Assembly (NCBI RefSeq): GCF_000003815.2
Contig: NC_049979.1
Location: forward strand, 28,924,226 to 28,988,225
Direction: 5' to 3'
DNA: 64,000 nucleotides
From: Branchiostoma floridae
Taxonomy: Eukaryota; Chordata; Leptocardii; Amphioxiformes; Branchiostomatidae
How positions within the stretch are numbered: the stretch's first letter is position 1; every line of letters begins with the position of its first letter. Shown here in pieces: positions 1 through 11,469 of the stretch. Made by a program: the position numbers and the translations under genes. The notes under the pieces are model-generated. The model was not told where the DNA came from and did no database searches. It saw only the letters and a list, made by a program, of their open reading frames with translations.

Positions 1-330
1 TTTGTATGCTTGTATGTTTGTATGTAGAAGACCAGCATAACTCAAGAACATCTGGATGGAATGTATTGGTATTCGGTATGTGGGTAGGTCTTGATGAAAC
101 CTGGAAACAATTAGATTTGGGGCTCCCCAACGGCATGTAACGGTACTGCAGCGGAACCTTCTGGTTTGATAGCTCGAGTTCTAGACATGCTGCGGCTATG
201 ATTTTTGAGTGATAGACAGGTCTATATGCCGAAAGTAAGTGGTATAGGTTTGGGTCCCCTAGCGGCTTGTTTTGGAACTGCAGGGCACGTTTAGTGTCAG
301 ACTTTGAAAGGATATAACTCAAGAAAGGGT
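1..330 (+). repeat. Dispersed repeat of about 150-bp modules, two degenerate units
   Basis: Two loosely similar blocks each carry a phrase like 'ctcaagaa', then 'ggtatgtgggtaggtcttg', then 'tttggggctcccc', then a C-T-G-C-A-G motif. Related blocks are seen near 52880-53095 and 57540-57790 on this strand, and in reverse orientation near 9800-10430. No coding capacity is seen. The class is not recognised; the modular structure resembles the internal repeats of some non-autonomous elements, but this is only a guess. Confidence 0.5.
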
Positions 331-576
331 TGACGTATTGTCATGACTTTTGGTATGTAGATAGCTTAAGGGATGCTTTATATAACTACATATTAACTAT
401 GCCAATTGAAATCTTATTTGCATGATAAATTAGGAAATTGTCTAAACACACCCAGTTTATTAAAAGGACTATTGCAACATGTGACATTTGTAACAGAGAA
501 AGGGAAGAATATTGAAACTTACAAGTTACTAGTATGTAAAATTGAGACCTAATTTGCATAATTAATGAGAAAATGA

Positions 577-1035
577 TATACAAGATACAAGATACAAGAT
601 ACAAGATGACTTTATTGGGTATCGCAGTGTTTCCACTGAATTAAAAACCAATTTACAATGATTAAAAACCTCTGATTTGACAGGTGCACATCACATGTGA
701 CTTAGCGATACTAGCAACAATGCTTTACGTTTGCACTTAACATGATAAGGACAGACGATCAATAGAATAATTAACATATTGACATGGGGAAAAGAGTCGA
801 TCACAGGCCATTCTTATTCATTAGTCGGGTCAGGTACGGTATGGTAGAGTTCAGGTACCGGTTCGTTTTTGCTCCAGGACAGTTCAGTTTGTGACTGTTG
901 CGAGTTACTCTGCCAGTGATGTGACCTCTTAGGGGTGGTAGCCAGTCTCTAAAGTCTGAGTCCATGAGCGACCTGGCAAACTTAAGACACAATGATATAA
1001 TGTCATCGTGGTAAATGACAGGAAGTTCTTACTTG
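577..1035 (-). mobile_element. 5'-truncated LINE: C-terminal coding fragment, 3' UTR and (TATCTTG)n tail
   Basis: On the minus strand, the frame ending at about 801 encodes a typical LINE C-terminus: FARSLMDSDFRDWLPPLRG, then a GR..RNSHKLNCP stretch, then IPYLTRLMNKNG and a stop. This matches the 'LPP.R..G..RN...L..P..RT.R...S.IPYLTRL.N' pattern of CR1/L2/Jockey-type polyproteins. The 3' UTR runs to an AATAAAG signal (plus-strand tttatt at 611-616) and ends in about four 7-bp TATCTTG repeats (577-608), a typical simple tail. The 5' boundary is uncertain: an in-frame stop lies upstream near 1040. It is a dead copy lacking the endonuclease and the reverse transcriptase core. Confidence 0.75.
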
Positions 1036-1344
1036 TATCATTTGGAAGTTATATACAGGTGAACATCGTTGAACATTAACTACGTAAAGGAGTCCTCATT
1101 TGCATAAATTATCAGAAAATGCGATAAAAGCCTTTTTTTCTTAACATAGATTGCGTGCGTCTGTTGTTTGGTGGAGGACATGATCAAGTGATATAGATTA
1201 TGCAAATGACAACCTTATTTGCATAATTAATGACAAACACAATTGATACAGCAGTTGTAAAAGATTGAATCATTTGGCGAAGGTATGGGGTCGTGGAACT
1301 CTAGTTGTATGATGCATATCGTTGCAAACTGAAGAAAATGTCAG
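1036..1344. other. No gene seen; octamer-containing AT-rich sequence
   Basis: Nothing codes here. The phrase 'atttgcata', which contains the POU octamer ATTTGCAT, recurs near 1095 and 1212, as it does near 416 and 548. The shared flanks (ATAATTAATGA) show that these are repeat-derived. Confidence 0.5.
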
Positions 1345-1636
1345 GTTTATTGTGCGTTTGAAGTGAATAAAGCTCAAGGAAGTTGTTCTTCCACCACTCC
1401 GAAAGCGCTCTCACATCGACAAAAGTTCGCACTCACTCAGACCCAAAAAATCGCGCACTCCTACAGCCGGATTGGCACAAAAGCCTCCCGAAGTGAGAGA
1501 ACTTTTTGTTCTGTGGGTGAAGGAGAATTCCAGGGTTGTGTGTCGGAAAAAGATAAATTGTCAAGACAATATGTTTAATATTTGGTATAAGTGATTGGTA
1601 TTGTATAGTGTATATCATTGCCAATACGACAAAATG

Positions 1637-1736
1637 NNNNNNNNNNNNNNNNNNNNNNNNNNNNNNNNNNNNNNNNNNNNNNNNNNNNNNNNNNNNNNNN
1701 NNNNNNNNNNNNNNNNNNNNNNNNNNNNNNNNNNNN
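1637..1736. other. Assembly gap (100 N)
   Basis: A run of exactly 100 N inside the satellite array, probably a placeholder of nominal length. The flanking satellite anchors are 341 bp apart, so the true missing length need not be 100. Confidence 0.99.
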
Positions 1737-2970
1737 CTCCAAAAGCGCTCTCACATCGACAAAAGTTCGCACTCACTCAGACCCAAAAAATCGCTCACTC
1801 CTACAGCCCCGATGGCAAGGAAGCCTCCCGAAGTGAGAGAACTTTTTGTTCTGTGTGTGAGAGAGAATTTTAGCGTTGTGTGTCGGAAAAAGATTGATTG
1901 TCAAGACAATATCTTTAATATTTGGTATAAGTGATTGTTATTGTATGGTGTATATCGTTACAAACTGAAAAAAAGGCCAGTGATCATTTTGCGTTTTTAG
2001 TAAAAAATACTAAAAGAAGTTGTTCTTTCACTACTCCAAAAGCGCTCTCACATCGACAAAATTTCGCTCTCACTCAGACCCAAAAAATCGCTCACTCCTC
2101 CAGCCGGGTTGGCAAGGAAGCCTCCGAGGTGAGAGAACTTTTTGTTCTGTGGGTGAGAAAGAATTTTCGCGTTGTGTGTCGGAAAAAGATTGATTGTCAA
2201 GACAATATTTGTGATTATTATTGTAGGATATATATTGTTTCAAACTGAACAAAATGTCAGTTGTTGATTTGCGTTTAAAGTTAACAAACCTCTATGAAGT
2301 TGTTCTTTCACTACTCCGAAAGCGCTCTCACATCGATCAATTTTCTCTCTCACTCAGACAACAAATTCGCTCACTCCTACAGCCGGGTTGGCATGGAAAG
2401 CCTTTCGAAGTGAGAGAACTTTTTGTTCTGTTTGTGAGAGAGAATGTCCGTGTTGTGTGTTGGAAAAAGATTCATTGTCAAGACAATATCTTTGGTATAG
2501 GTGATTATTATTGTATGATGTATATTGTTTCAAACTGAACAGAATGTCAGGTGTTGATTTGAGTCTAAAGTAAATAAACCTCCAGGAATTTATTCTTTCA
2601 CTACTCCGAAAGCGCTCTCACATCGACGAATTTTCGCTCTCACTCAGACCCAAAAAAAGGGCTCACTCCTACTACCGGTTTGCAGGGAAAGCCTCCCGAA
2701 GTGAGAGAACTTTTTGTTCTGTGTGTGAGAGAGAATTTTAGCGTTGTGTGTCGGATAAAGATTGATTGTCAAGACAATATCTTTAATATTTGGTATAAGC
2801 GATTGTTACTGTATAGTGTATATCGTTACAAACTAAACAAAATGTCAGCATGTATTTTGCGTTTGAAGTGAAACGATTCTGAAGGAAGTTATTCTTTCAC
2901 TACTCCAAAAGCGCTCTCACATAGACAAAAGTTCGCTCTCACTCAGACACAAAAAATCGCTCACTCCTAC

Positions 2971-3540
2971 NNNNNNNNNNNNNNNNNNNNNNNNNNNNNN
3001 NNNNNNNNNNNNNNNNNNNNNNNNNNNNNNNNNNNNNNNNNNNNNNNNNNNNNNNNNNNNNNNNNNNNNNNNNNNNNNNNNNNNNNNNNNNNNNNNNNNN
3101 NNNNNNNNNNNNNNNNNNNNNNNNNNNNNNNNNNNNNNNNNNNNNNNNNNNNNNNNNNNNNNNNNNNNNNNNNNNNNNNNNNNNNNNNNNNNNNNNNNNN
3201 NNNNNNNNNNNNNNNNNNNNNNNNNNNNNNNNNNNNNNNNNNNNNNNNNNNNNNNNNNNNNNNNNNNNNNNNNNNNNNNNNNNNNNNNNNNNNNNNNNNN
3301 NNNNNNNNNNNNNNNNNNNNNNNNNNNNNNNNNNNNNNNNNNNNNNNNNNNNNNNNNNNNNNNNNNNNNNNNNNNNNNNNNNNNNNNNNNNNNNNNNNNN
3401 NNNNNNNNNNNNNNNNNNNNNNNNNNNNNNNNNNNNNNNNNNNNNNNNNNNNNNNNNNNNNNNNNNNNNNNNNNNNNNNNNNNNNNNNNNNNNNNNNNNN
3501 NNNNNNNNNNNNNNNNNNNNNNNNNNNNNNNNNNNNNNNN
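2971..3540. other. Assembly gap (570 N)
   Basis: A run of 570 N. The distance between flanking anchors (875 bp) equals three satellite units of about 292 bp, so the gap estimate fits two missing anchors. Confidence 0.99.
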
Positions 3541-6500
3541 AATCGCTCACTCCTCCAGCCGGGTTGGCAAGGAAGCCTCCGAGGTGAGAGAACTTTTTGT
3601 TCTGTTTGTGAGAGAGAATGTCCGTGTTGTGTGTCGGAAAAAGATTCATTGTCAAGACAATATCTTTGGTATAGGTGATTATTATTGTATGATGTATATT
3701 GTTTCAAACTGAACAGAATGTCAGGTGTTGATTTGAGTCTAAAGTAAATAAACCTCCAGGAATTTATTCTCTCACTACTCCGAAAGCGCTCTCACATCGA
3801 CGAATTTTCGCTCTTACTCAGACCCAAAAAAAGGGCTCACTCCTACTACCGGTTGGCAGGGAAAGCCTCCCGTGGTGAGAGAACTTTTTGTTCTGTGTGT
3901 GAGAGAGAATTTTAGCGTTGTGTGTCGGAAAAAGATTGATCGTCAACACAATATCTTTCGTATGAGTGATTGTTATTGCATGATGTATATCATTTCAAAC
4001 TGAACAAAATGTCAATGTTTTTTTTGCGTTTGAAGCAAATAAACCTCCAGGAAGTTATTCTTTCACTACTCCGAAAGCGCTCTCACATCGACCAAATTTC
4101 GCTCTCACTCAAACCAAAATAAATCGCTCACTCCTACAGCCGGGTTGGCGGGGAAAGCCCCCGAGGTGAAAGAACTTTTTGTTCTGTGGGTGAGAGAGAA
4201 TTTCTGCGTTGTGTGTCGGAATAAAGTGATTGTCGAGGAAATGTCTATAACATAACAGAATGTCATTGTTACAATGGTTTATTATTTGAAACTGAAGAAA
4301 ATGACACTGTTCATTCCCCTTTAGAAGTTAAGAAAACTCAAGAAAGTTATTCTTCCACTACTCCGAAAGCGCTCTCACATCGACAAAGATTCGCTCTCAC
4401 TCAGACCAAAGTATCGCTCACTCCTCCGCCGGGTTGGTAGGGGAAGCCTCGCGGAGTGAGAGAACTTTTTGTTCTGTGGGTGAGAGAGAATTTCAGCGTT
4501 GTGTGTCGGAATAATATGACTGTCTAGGAAATGTCTAAAATATAACAGATTGTCATTGTTAAAAAGGTTTATTAGTGGAAACAAGAAAATGACACTATTC
4601 ATTGCCATTTGGAAGTTCAGAAAACTCAAGAAAGTTATTCTTCCACTACTCCGAAAGCGCTCTCACATCGACCAAATTTCGCTCTCACTCAGACCAAAAA
4701 AATCGCTCACTCCTCCAGCCTGAGCGGCCGGGAAAGCCTCCGAGGTGACAGAACTTTTTGTTCCGTGGGTGAGAAAGAATTTCTGCGTTGTGTGTCGGAA
4801 TGATATGATTGTCGAGGAAATGTCTATAATATAACAGAATGTCATTTTTAAAAGGTTTATTTTTGGAAACTGAAGAAAATGACGCTGTTCATTGCCTTTA
4901 AGAAGATAAGAAAACTCAAGCAAATCATTCTTGCACTATTCCGAAAGCGCTCTCACATCGACAAAGATTCGCTCTCACTCAGACCAAAAAAATCGCTCAC
5001 TGCTACAGCCGCGATGGCAAGGAAGCCTCCCGAAGTGAGAGAACTTTTTGTTCTGTGGGTGAGAGAGAATTTTAGCGTTGTGTGTCGGAAAAAGATTGTC
5101 AAGACAATATCTTTAATATTTGGTATAAGTGATTGGTATTGTATAGTGTATATCGTTACAAACTAAACAAAAGGTCTGCGTTTATTTTGCGTTTTAAGTA
5201 AAAAAGACTAAAAGAAGTTGTTCTTTCACTACTCCAAAAGCGCTCTCACATCGACAAAAGTTCGCACTCACTCAGACCAAAAAAATCGCTCACTCCTACA
5301 GCCGCGATGGCAAGGAAGCCTCCCGAAGTGAGAGAACTTTTTGTTCTGTGTGTGAGAGAGAATTTCAGCGTTGTGTGTCGGAAAAAGATTGATTGTCAAA
5401 ACAATATCTTTAGTATTTGGTATAAGTGATTGTTATTGTATGGTGTATATCGTTACAAACTGAAAAAAATGCCAGTGATTGTTTTGCGTTTTTAGATAAA
5501 AATACTTAAAGAAGTTGTTCTTTCACTACTCCAAAAGCGCTCTCACATCGACAAAAGTTCGCACTCACTCAGACCAAAAAAATCGCTTACTCCTACAGCC
5601 GCGTTGGCAGGGAAGCCTCCCGGAGTGAGAGAACTTTTTGTTCTGTGGGTGAGAGAGAATTTCAGCGTTGTGTGCCGGATAAAGATTGATTGTCAAGACA
5701 ATATCTTTAGTATTTGGTATAAGTGATTGTTATTGTATAGTGTATATCGTTACAAACTTGACAAAATGTCAGTGTTTATTTTGCGTTTTAAGTAAAAAGT
5801 AATGAAAGAAGTTATTCTTTCACTATTCCGAAAGCGCTCTCACATCGACAAAAGTTCGCACTCACTCAGACCCAAAAAATCGCTCACTCCTACAGCCGCG
5901 TTGGCAGGGAAGCCTCCCGGAGTGAGAGAACTTTTTGTTCTATGTGTGAGAGAGAATTTCAGCGTTGTGTGTCGGATAAAGATTGATTGTCAAGACAATA
6001 TCTTTAGTATTTGGTATAAGTGAATCTTATTGTATAGTTTATATCGTTACAAACTAAACAAAATGTCAGTGTTTATTTTGAGTTTTAAGTAAAAAATACT
6101 AAAAGAAGTTGTTCTTTCACTACTCCAAAAAGCGCTCTCACATCGACAAAAGTTCGCACTCACTCAGACCCCAAAAAGCGCTCACTCCTACAGCCGGGTT
6201 GGCAAGGAAGCCTCCCGAAGTGAGAGAACTTTTTGTTCTGTGGGTGAAAGAGAATTTCAGCGTTGAGTGTCGGAAAAAGATTGATTGTCAAGACAATATC
6301 TTTGATATTTGGTATAAGTGATTGTTATTGTATGGTGTATATCGTTACAAACTGAAAAAAATGCCAGTGATTATTTTGAGTTTTCAGTAAAAAATACTAA
6401 AAGAAGTTGTTCTTTCACTACTCCAAAAGCGCTCTCACATCGACAAAAGTTCGCACTCAATCAGACCCAAAAAATCGCTCACTCCTACAGCCGCGTTGGC

Positions 6501-8002
6501 AGGGAAGCCTCCCGGAGTGAGAGAACTTTTTGTTCTATGTGTGAGAGAGAATTTCAGCGTTGTGTGTCGGATAAAGATTGATTGTCAAGACAATATCTTT
6601 AGTATTTGGTATAAGTGAATCTTATTGTATAGTTTATATCGTTACAAACTAAACAAAATGTCAGTGTTTATTTTGAGTTTTAAGTAAAAAATACTAAAAG
6701 AAGTTGTTCTTTCACTACTCCAAAAAGCGCTCTCACATCGACAAAAGTTCGCACTCACTCAGACCCCAAAAAGCGCTCACTCCTACAGCCGGGTTGGCAA
6801 GGAAGCCTCCCGAAGTGAGAGAACTTTTTGTTCTGTGGGTGAAAGAGAATTTCAGCGTTGAGTGTCGGAAAAAGATTGATTGTCAAGACAATATCTTTGA
6901 TATTTGGTATAAGTGATTGTTATTGTATGGTGTATATCGTTACAAACTGAAAAAAATGCCAGTGATTATTGTGAGTTTTCAGTAAAAAATACTAAAAGAA
7001 GTTGTTCTTTCACTACTCCAAAAGCGCTCTCACATCGACAAAAGTTCGCACTCAATCAGACCCAAAAAATCGCTCACTCCTACAGCCGCGTTGGCAGGGA
7101 AGCCTCCCGGAGTGAGAGAACTTTTTGTTCTGTGGGTGAGAGACAATTTCAGCGTTGTGTGTCGGAGAAAAAATTGATGATCAAGACAATATCTTTAATA
7201 TTTGGTATAAGTGATTGTTATTGTATAGTGTATATCGTTACAAACTAAACAAAATGTCAGCGTTTATTTTGCGTTTAAAGTGAAAAAATACTAAAAGAAG
7301 TTGTTCTTTCACTACTCCAAAAGCGCTCTCACATCGACAAAAGTTCGCACTCACTCAGACCCAAAAAATCGCTCACTCCTACAGCCGCGTTGGCAGGGAA
7401 GCCTCCCGAAGTGAGAGAACTTTTTGTTCTGTGGGTGAGAGAGAATTTTAGCGTTGTGTGTCGGAGAAAGATTGATGATCAAGACAATATCTTTAATATT
7501 TGGTATAAGTGATTGTTATTGTATAGTGTATATTGTTACAAACTAAACAAAATGTCAACGTTTATTTTGCGTTTAAAGTGAAAAAATACTAAAAGAAGTT
7601 GTTCTTTCACTACTCCAAAAGCGCTCTCACATCGACAAAAGTTCGCACTCACTCAGACCCAAAAAATCGCTCACTCCTACAGCCGTGTTGGCAGGGAAGC
7701 CTCCCGAAGTGAGAGACTTTTTGTTCTGTGGGTGAGAGAGAATTTCAGCGTTGTGTGTCGGAGAAAGATTGATGGATCAAGACAATATCTTGTAATATTT
7801 GGTATAAGTGGATTGGTATTGTATGGTGTATATCGTTACAAACTAGACAAAATGTCAGTGTTTATTTTGGGGTTTTAAGGTAAAAAATACTAAAAGAAGT
7901 TGTTCTTTCACTACTCCGAAGCGCTCTCACATCGACAAAGTTTCGCTCTCGCTCAGACCAAAAATCGCTCACTCATCGGGCTTATGGCGCCGTACCTGCA
8001 AC

Positions 8003-8102
8003 NNNNNNNNNNNNNNNNNNNNNNNNNNNNNNNNNNNNNNNNNNNNNNNNNNNNNNNNNNNNNNNNNNNNNNNNNNNNNNNNNNNNNNNNNNNNNNNNNN
8101 NN
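8003..8102. other. Assembly gap (100 N) at the satellite edge
   Basis: 100 N separate the last large satellite unit from a 48-bp sub-array. The true junction is unknown. Confidence 0.99.
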
Positions 8103-8245
8103 GTCGATGTGTGCGACCTTTTCTAACGGTTGTGTGAGAGAGAAAAATCTGTCAATGTGTGCGACCTTTTTCCACTGTTGTGTGAGAGAGAAAAATCTGT
8201 CTGTGTGTGAGACCTTTTTCAACCCTTCTGTGTGAGAGAAAATTC
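8103..8245 (+). repeat. 48-bp tandem repeat related to the satellite right arm
   Basis: Three units start at 8103, 8151 and 8199. Each has a 'gtgtg(c/a)gaccttttt' block followed by 'tgtgtgagagagaa', the same motif as the right arm of the 300-bp units. It looks like a degenerate or ancestral sub-repeat of the satellite. Just downstream is a run of about 15 C (near 8288). Confidence 0.8.
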
Positions 8246-9480
8246 GTTCTATGTATACGTTTAATTTTGCAACACTTGGCCCCCAATACCCCCCCCCCCC
8301 CCAACACACAAGCACACACAAAGAAATAAAACGAAGAAAAACAAGAGTTCGTAGACCTCAGGCCTGCATGAAATGTATTGGGTTTCTGTAGACCTATTGG
8401 GTATTTTTGCCTTTTTGTCTGTGGTAGTGGTTGGAAAAATGAGCTTTTTACCGTGTTGGTTGTGCACCATGCAAAAGTCTGACTCTGAAATTCCATTTTC
8501 TGAATTTGTAAGTTTGGACATGGATGAACATTACTTATTTTGGATTTCTTAAGTATGTAACCAACCACAGTACTTTGAAGTTGTTGAGACGCTACCTTTT
8601 TTTGTCTCAGATGGCCCATGCACATGTAGTTACTCTGTCACATGATATACTAACATCTTCCTATTTCAATGTACTGACCTAATGCAGCTGCTAAGTCTCC
8701 TTGGTTTGTGTTCTTCCAATGATATTCATTAAAGATTTATTTCTGGGGTGTTATTCACTTGACATCGGAATGTTACTTGCATAATTTGACCAATGATACT
8801 TTTATCTGTAGTTCCATAGACATTAGACAATATGAATAGTGGTAGCCCCCATGCAGCAGCAACAGTTAGTCCCCAGGGTGGTATGATATTTTCATTCAAT
8901 CCATCCAACCCAAACCTAAATCTCCTGTAGTATCTAAGCCAAATTTAACAGCATAATTTACTATGAAAAATGTCAATCCCATTTATAGATGGCAAGCTGC
9001 TGGCAATGTAGCCTGATTAAATCTCGCTTATAGCAGCCCGCCAAACATCCGCCGGCCCGCGGGGAGGGGCCAGTTACAGCCCTGGACAGCGGAGTTTGTG
9101 TTACACAGACTACTGGCAATGGAAGCTTTGAAAAGTTCAGAAGCTGTTGTAGTCAGAGCAAACACCCAGCAAACATCCCCGCAAACCAATGAGCAGTTGC
9201 TTAGAAGGGGAATTTCATCATATATTTGCCGCGACAAAATGCAACCAACGATACTGAATTTAAAACAGAACAAAGCTAAGCCTCCACCACTTAACCCTGC
9301 CTGTACTATAGATTAAGCAGGCCCAAAAACCAAGCGAATATGACTAGCCCAAAACAACAAATTACCTGTATACAGTATGGAAATGGCATTACCAAAGAAA
9401 CAAAAAGAAACACAGGACAAATCATACACATACCTTTCTCTTATGCCCACACTCTATACAGTTCTCCTCCACATTAGAAA
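8246..9480. other. No gene seen
   Basis: Only short open frames without recognisable domains occur. The longest, on the minus strand near 8152-8625, is low complexity around the poly-C run. No splice-linked conserved coding block was recognised. Confidence 0.5.
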
Positions 9481-9799
9481 ATTGCATCTTCTTCTGTTTA
9501 AGTTCAAGTTCAACCATGATTGCCAACAGGGTAAAGGAACTTGTACCGAAACTTAAAACTCAGTACTATACAGCTCTAGAAACACCACAAAGAGTAATAA
9601 GCAAACTCCAATTATACCTGACCAACAGATATATAATCTTGTACACTCCCGTCATCTGGCAAACTGTCAGTGCTACTAAGTAACCTGATACATTGAAGGT
9701 GGCCCAGGCCAGATGATGGTTCTACACCCAACCATAATCTGTTTTTAAAACCAAGCAGATATTGGGAGGATGCCCCAACCACACAAAAACAGGATCAAC

Positions 9800-10430
9800 C
9801 TATACAGTATCAAGTTCAAGCACTAGGAGGCCCAAAATCAAACCTGACCACCAGGACACCACAAACAACTCACGTACCAAATAGCAACACAATGGTACCT
9901 TGCGTTCCGGAGATACAGCGCACGCCCCGTGCCCGCACAAAAGGTAACCTAAAATGTCAAGTTCAAGCACCAAGGGCGCCAAAATCAAAATTGAGCATTA
10001 TTCAGCCACCGCCGACACATGTGCCAAATATCATCGCGCCAGCACCAGCCGTTCAGAAGATATAACTCCGGAAACACCCCTCTCGGACACAAAATTCGAC
10101 CTGCCGGGTCAAGTTCAAACGCGACAAGGCCCAAAGTCAATCCTAGGCAACAGGCAACAACCCCCCACCCATGCACCAAAAATCGTCGCAATCGCGCGTA
10201 TCGTTCCGGACACACAGCGCCAAAAGTGCCCCAAAAACACCAAAAATGCCACCTGCAATGTCAAGTTCAAACGCCAGGAGGCCCAAAATCAAACCTGAGT
10301 GTTAGGCTACCACCCCCAACCCACGTACCAAAAATCGTCGTGCTCGCACCATCCGTTCACGAGATACAGCGCCCTACATCCCCGGCTACCGAAAAGTTCC
10401 CACCAGCATCAAAACCATACCTGCATACAT
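9800..10430 (-). repeat. Tandem array of about 150-bp modules, at least four units
   Basis: The phrase tcaagttcaa recurs at about 9810, 9956, 10109 and 10261 (spacing 146-153 bp). Each copy is followed by 'ggcccaaaatcaa' or a variant and then by '(cg)taccaaatatc'-like text. On the minus strand these match the modules at 1-330. Further single modules lie near 18830-18905, 34060-34140 and 54560-54730. Overlapping open frames here (e.g. 9954-10298, 10019-10438) are proline-rich translations of the repeat, not genes. Confidence 0.75.
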
Positions 10431-10519
10431 GCAGGTAAAAAAGGAAACTTACCTCCAAAGTTTCAGCCTGAAGGTGCAAAGGGACCTGAAAGAAATGTAT
10501 GTTTATGATTATATTCCTT

Positions 10520-10660
10520 TATTTCTTGTCAAAAACCGTTTATCGTTGATTATATCGGGGAAGTCCTCTTCTGTGGACACCTCTGGCCACGGCCAGTCTT
10601 CTTCTGACAGGCGAGGTTGTTTGTAAACAACGTTGTTGCTAAGCAACTCTTGTAACCTCA
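10520..10660 (+). repeat. Dispersed element copy with RFX-type X-box palindrome
   Basis: This block contains GTTGCTAAGCAAC (10635-10647), a near-perfect X-box palindrome. Its left part (cgttgatt...cctcttctgt) resembles 11490-11525. A second related copy is at 11470-11640 and a third, more diverged, at 16200-16345. The recurrence makes a mobile or repeated origin more likely than independent enhancers. Confidence 0.4.
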
Positions 10661-11469
10661 GATGACCCCATGCTCATCACTTGCTCTAGAACACGTTGTC
10701 CCTTTGAACAAACACAAAAATACGCGTTAAAAATGTTCATGGATACTACAAACTAGAATAACATTTTCACAAACACGTTCCTGGTCTTGAGAAATAAAGC
10801 GTGTAAAGGAATAAAACTCAGGTGTAATATTTTCAACCAGCAAGAATGTCATTTTAGGGCAAAGAATTTGCCAAGTTTGTGCCTCAAACACGGTAGCAAA
10901 TAAAGTGCACTGCATAACTGTGTGCTTTATCATAGAAATTTACTATTTAGCAATTGAATATGGAAAGTAGATTCCCTCATTTTAGACATATGAGTAGCTC
11001 CGAAAAAGTATATTCCTCATGCGTTTTGACAAACTGACCATGACGTTAGCTTAACCCATACAAACCTACATTTTCACCATTTACCAAGAAGCGAGATGAA
11101 ACCGACCCTATGCTAGACTAAATCTAAGAGACTTTCACATGTTAAAAAGAATCCACCACACTTATTGAAAAAGCAATAACGTTAGGTCCTTCCCGGTGTG
11201 GGTGGATCAAATAGACATGTCCGGATATGCAGCTTGTATTGTTCAGTACAAACCTGGTGTGTACCGCTATAAAAAAGAAGTATGTGTGGCAAACATAGGT
11301 CTTGGTGCACATGGGTAAGGTTACAGTACTTGCAATGTAGCAACTGGATTGACAAGCTGAAAGTGATCCCTTTGAAACAACGACATAAATTGATAACTTA
11401 CCTTTTCCGTTCCAGAACATGGTCCATAAGTTGCTAATGACCTACCTTGTTCCGAGCAAACTTTTATTT

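Larger units (their letters stand above)
1345..8002 (+). repeat. Satellite array of 290-300 bp units, each with a long imperfect palindrome
   Basis: The anchor gcgctctcacat recurs at 1405, 1746, 2042, 2322, 2612, 2911, 3786, 4077, 4369, 4657, 4947, 5240, 5537, 5834, 6132, 6429, 6727, 7024, 7323, 7621 and 7921. Twenty-one units are visible outside gaps; the 875-bp step at 2911-3786 leaves room for two more. Spacing is irregular on the left (280-299) and tight on the right (297-300 from 5240), as expected of recent homogenisation. Each unit has a left arm with three CTCAC-type motifs, a loop of about 28 bp, and a right arm with GTGAGAGAAC and GTGAGAGAGAAT. The arms are complementary; in the unit at 5834, CTCACTCC (5883-5890) pairs with GGAGTGAG (5919-5926). 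The rest of the unit is AT-rich spacer. Open frames inside are by-products of the repeat. Confidence 0.95.

Noticed and set aside
2939-3707. Two long open frames (238 and 246 codons) across the N gap
   Set aside because: They are open only because N codons cannot be stops; the flanks are satellite sequence.
1345-8002. Possible CRISPR array
   Set aside because: Units are near-identical 300-bp tandem copies without short repeat/unique spacer structure, and the DNA is clearly animal.
1363-8235. Many recurring open frames in the satellite (e.g. KRSHIDKSSHSLRPKK-type readings)
   Set aside because: They are translations of the 300-bp repeat in several frames, with frequent stops and no conserved start or domain.
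9954-10438. Overlapping proline-rich open frames of 114-139 codons
   Set aside because: They lie in a tandem array of about 150-bp modules and have no splice-linked conserved block.
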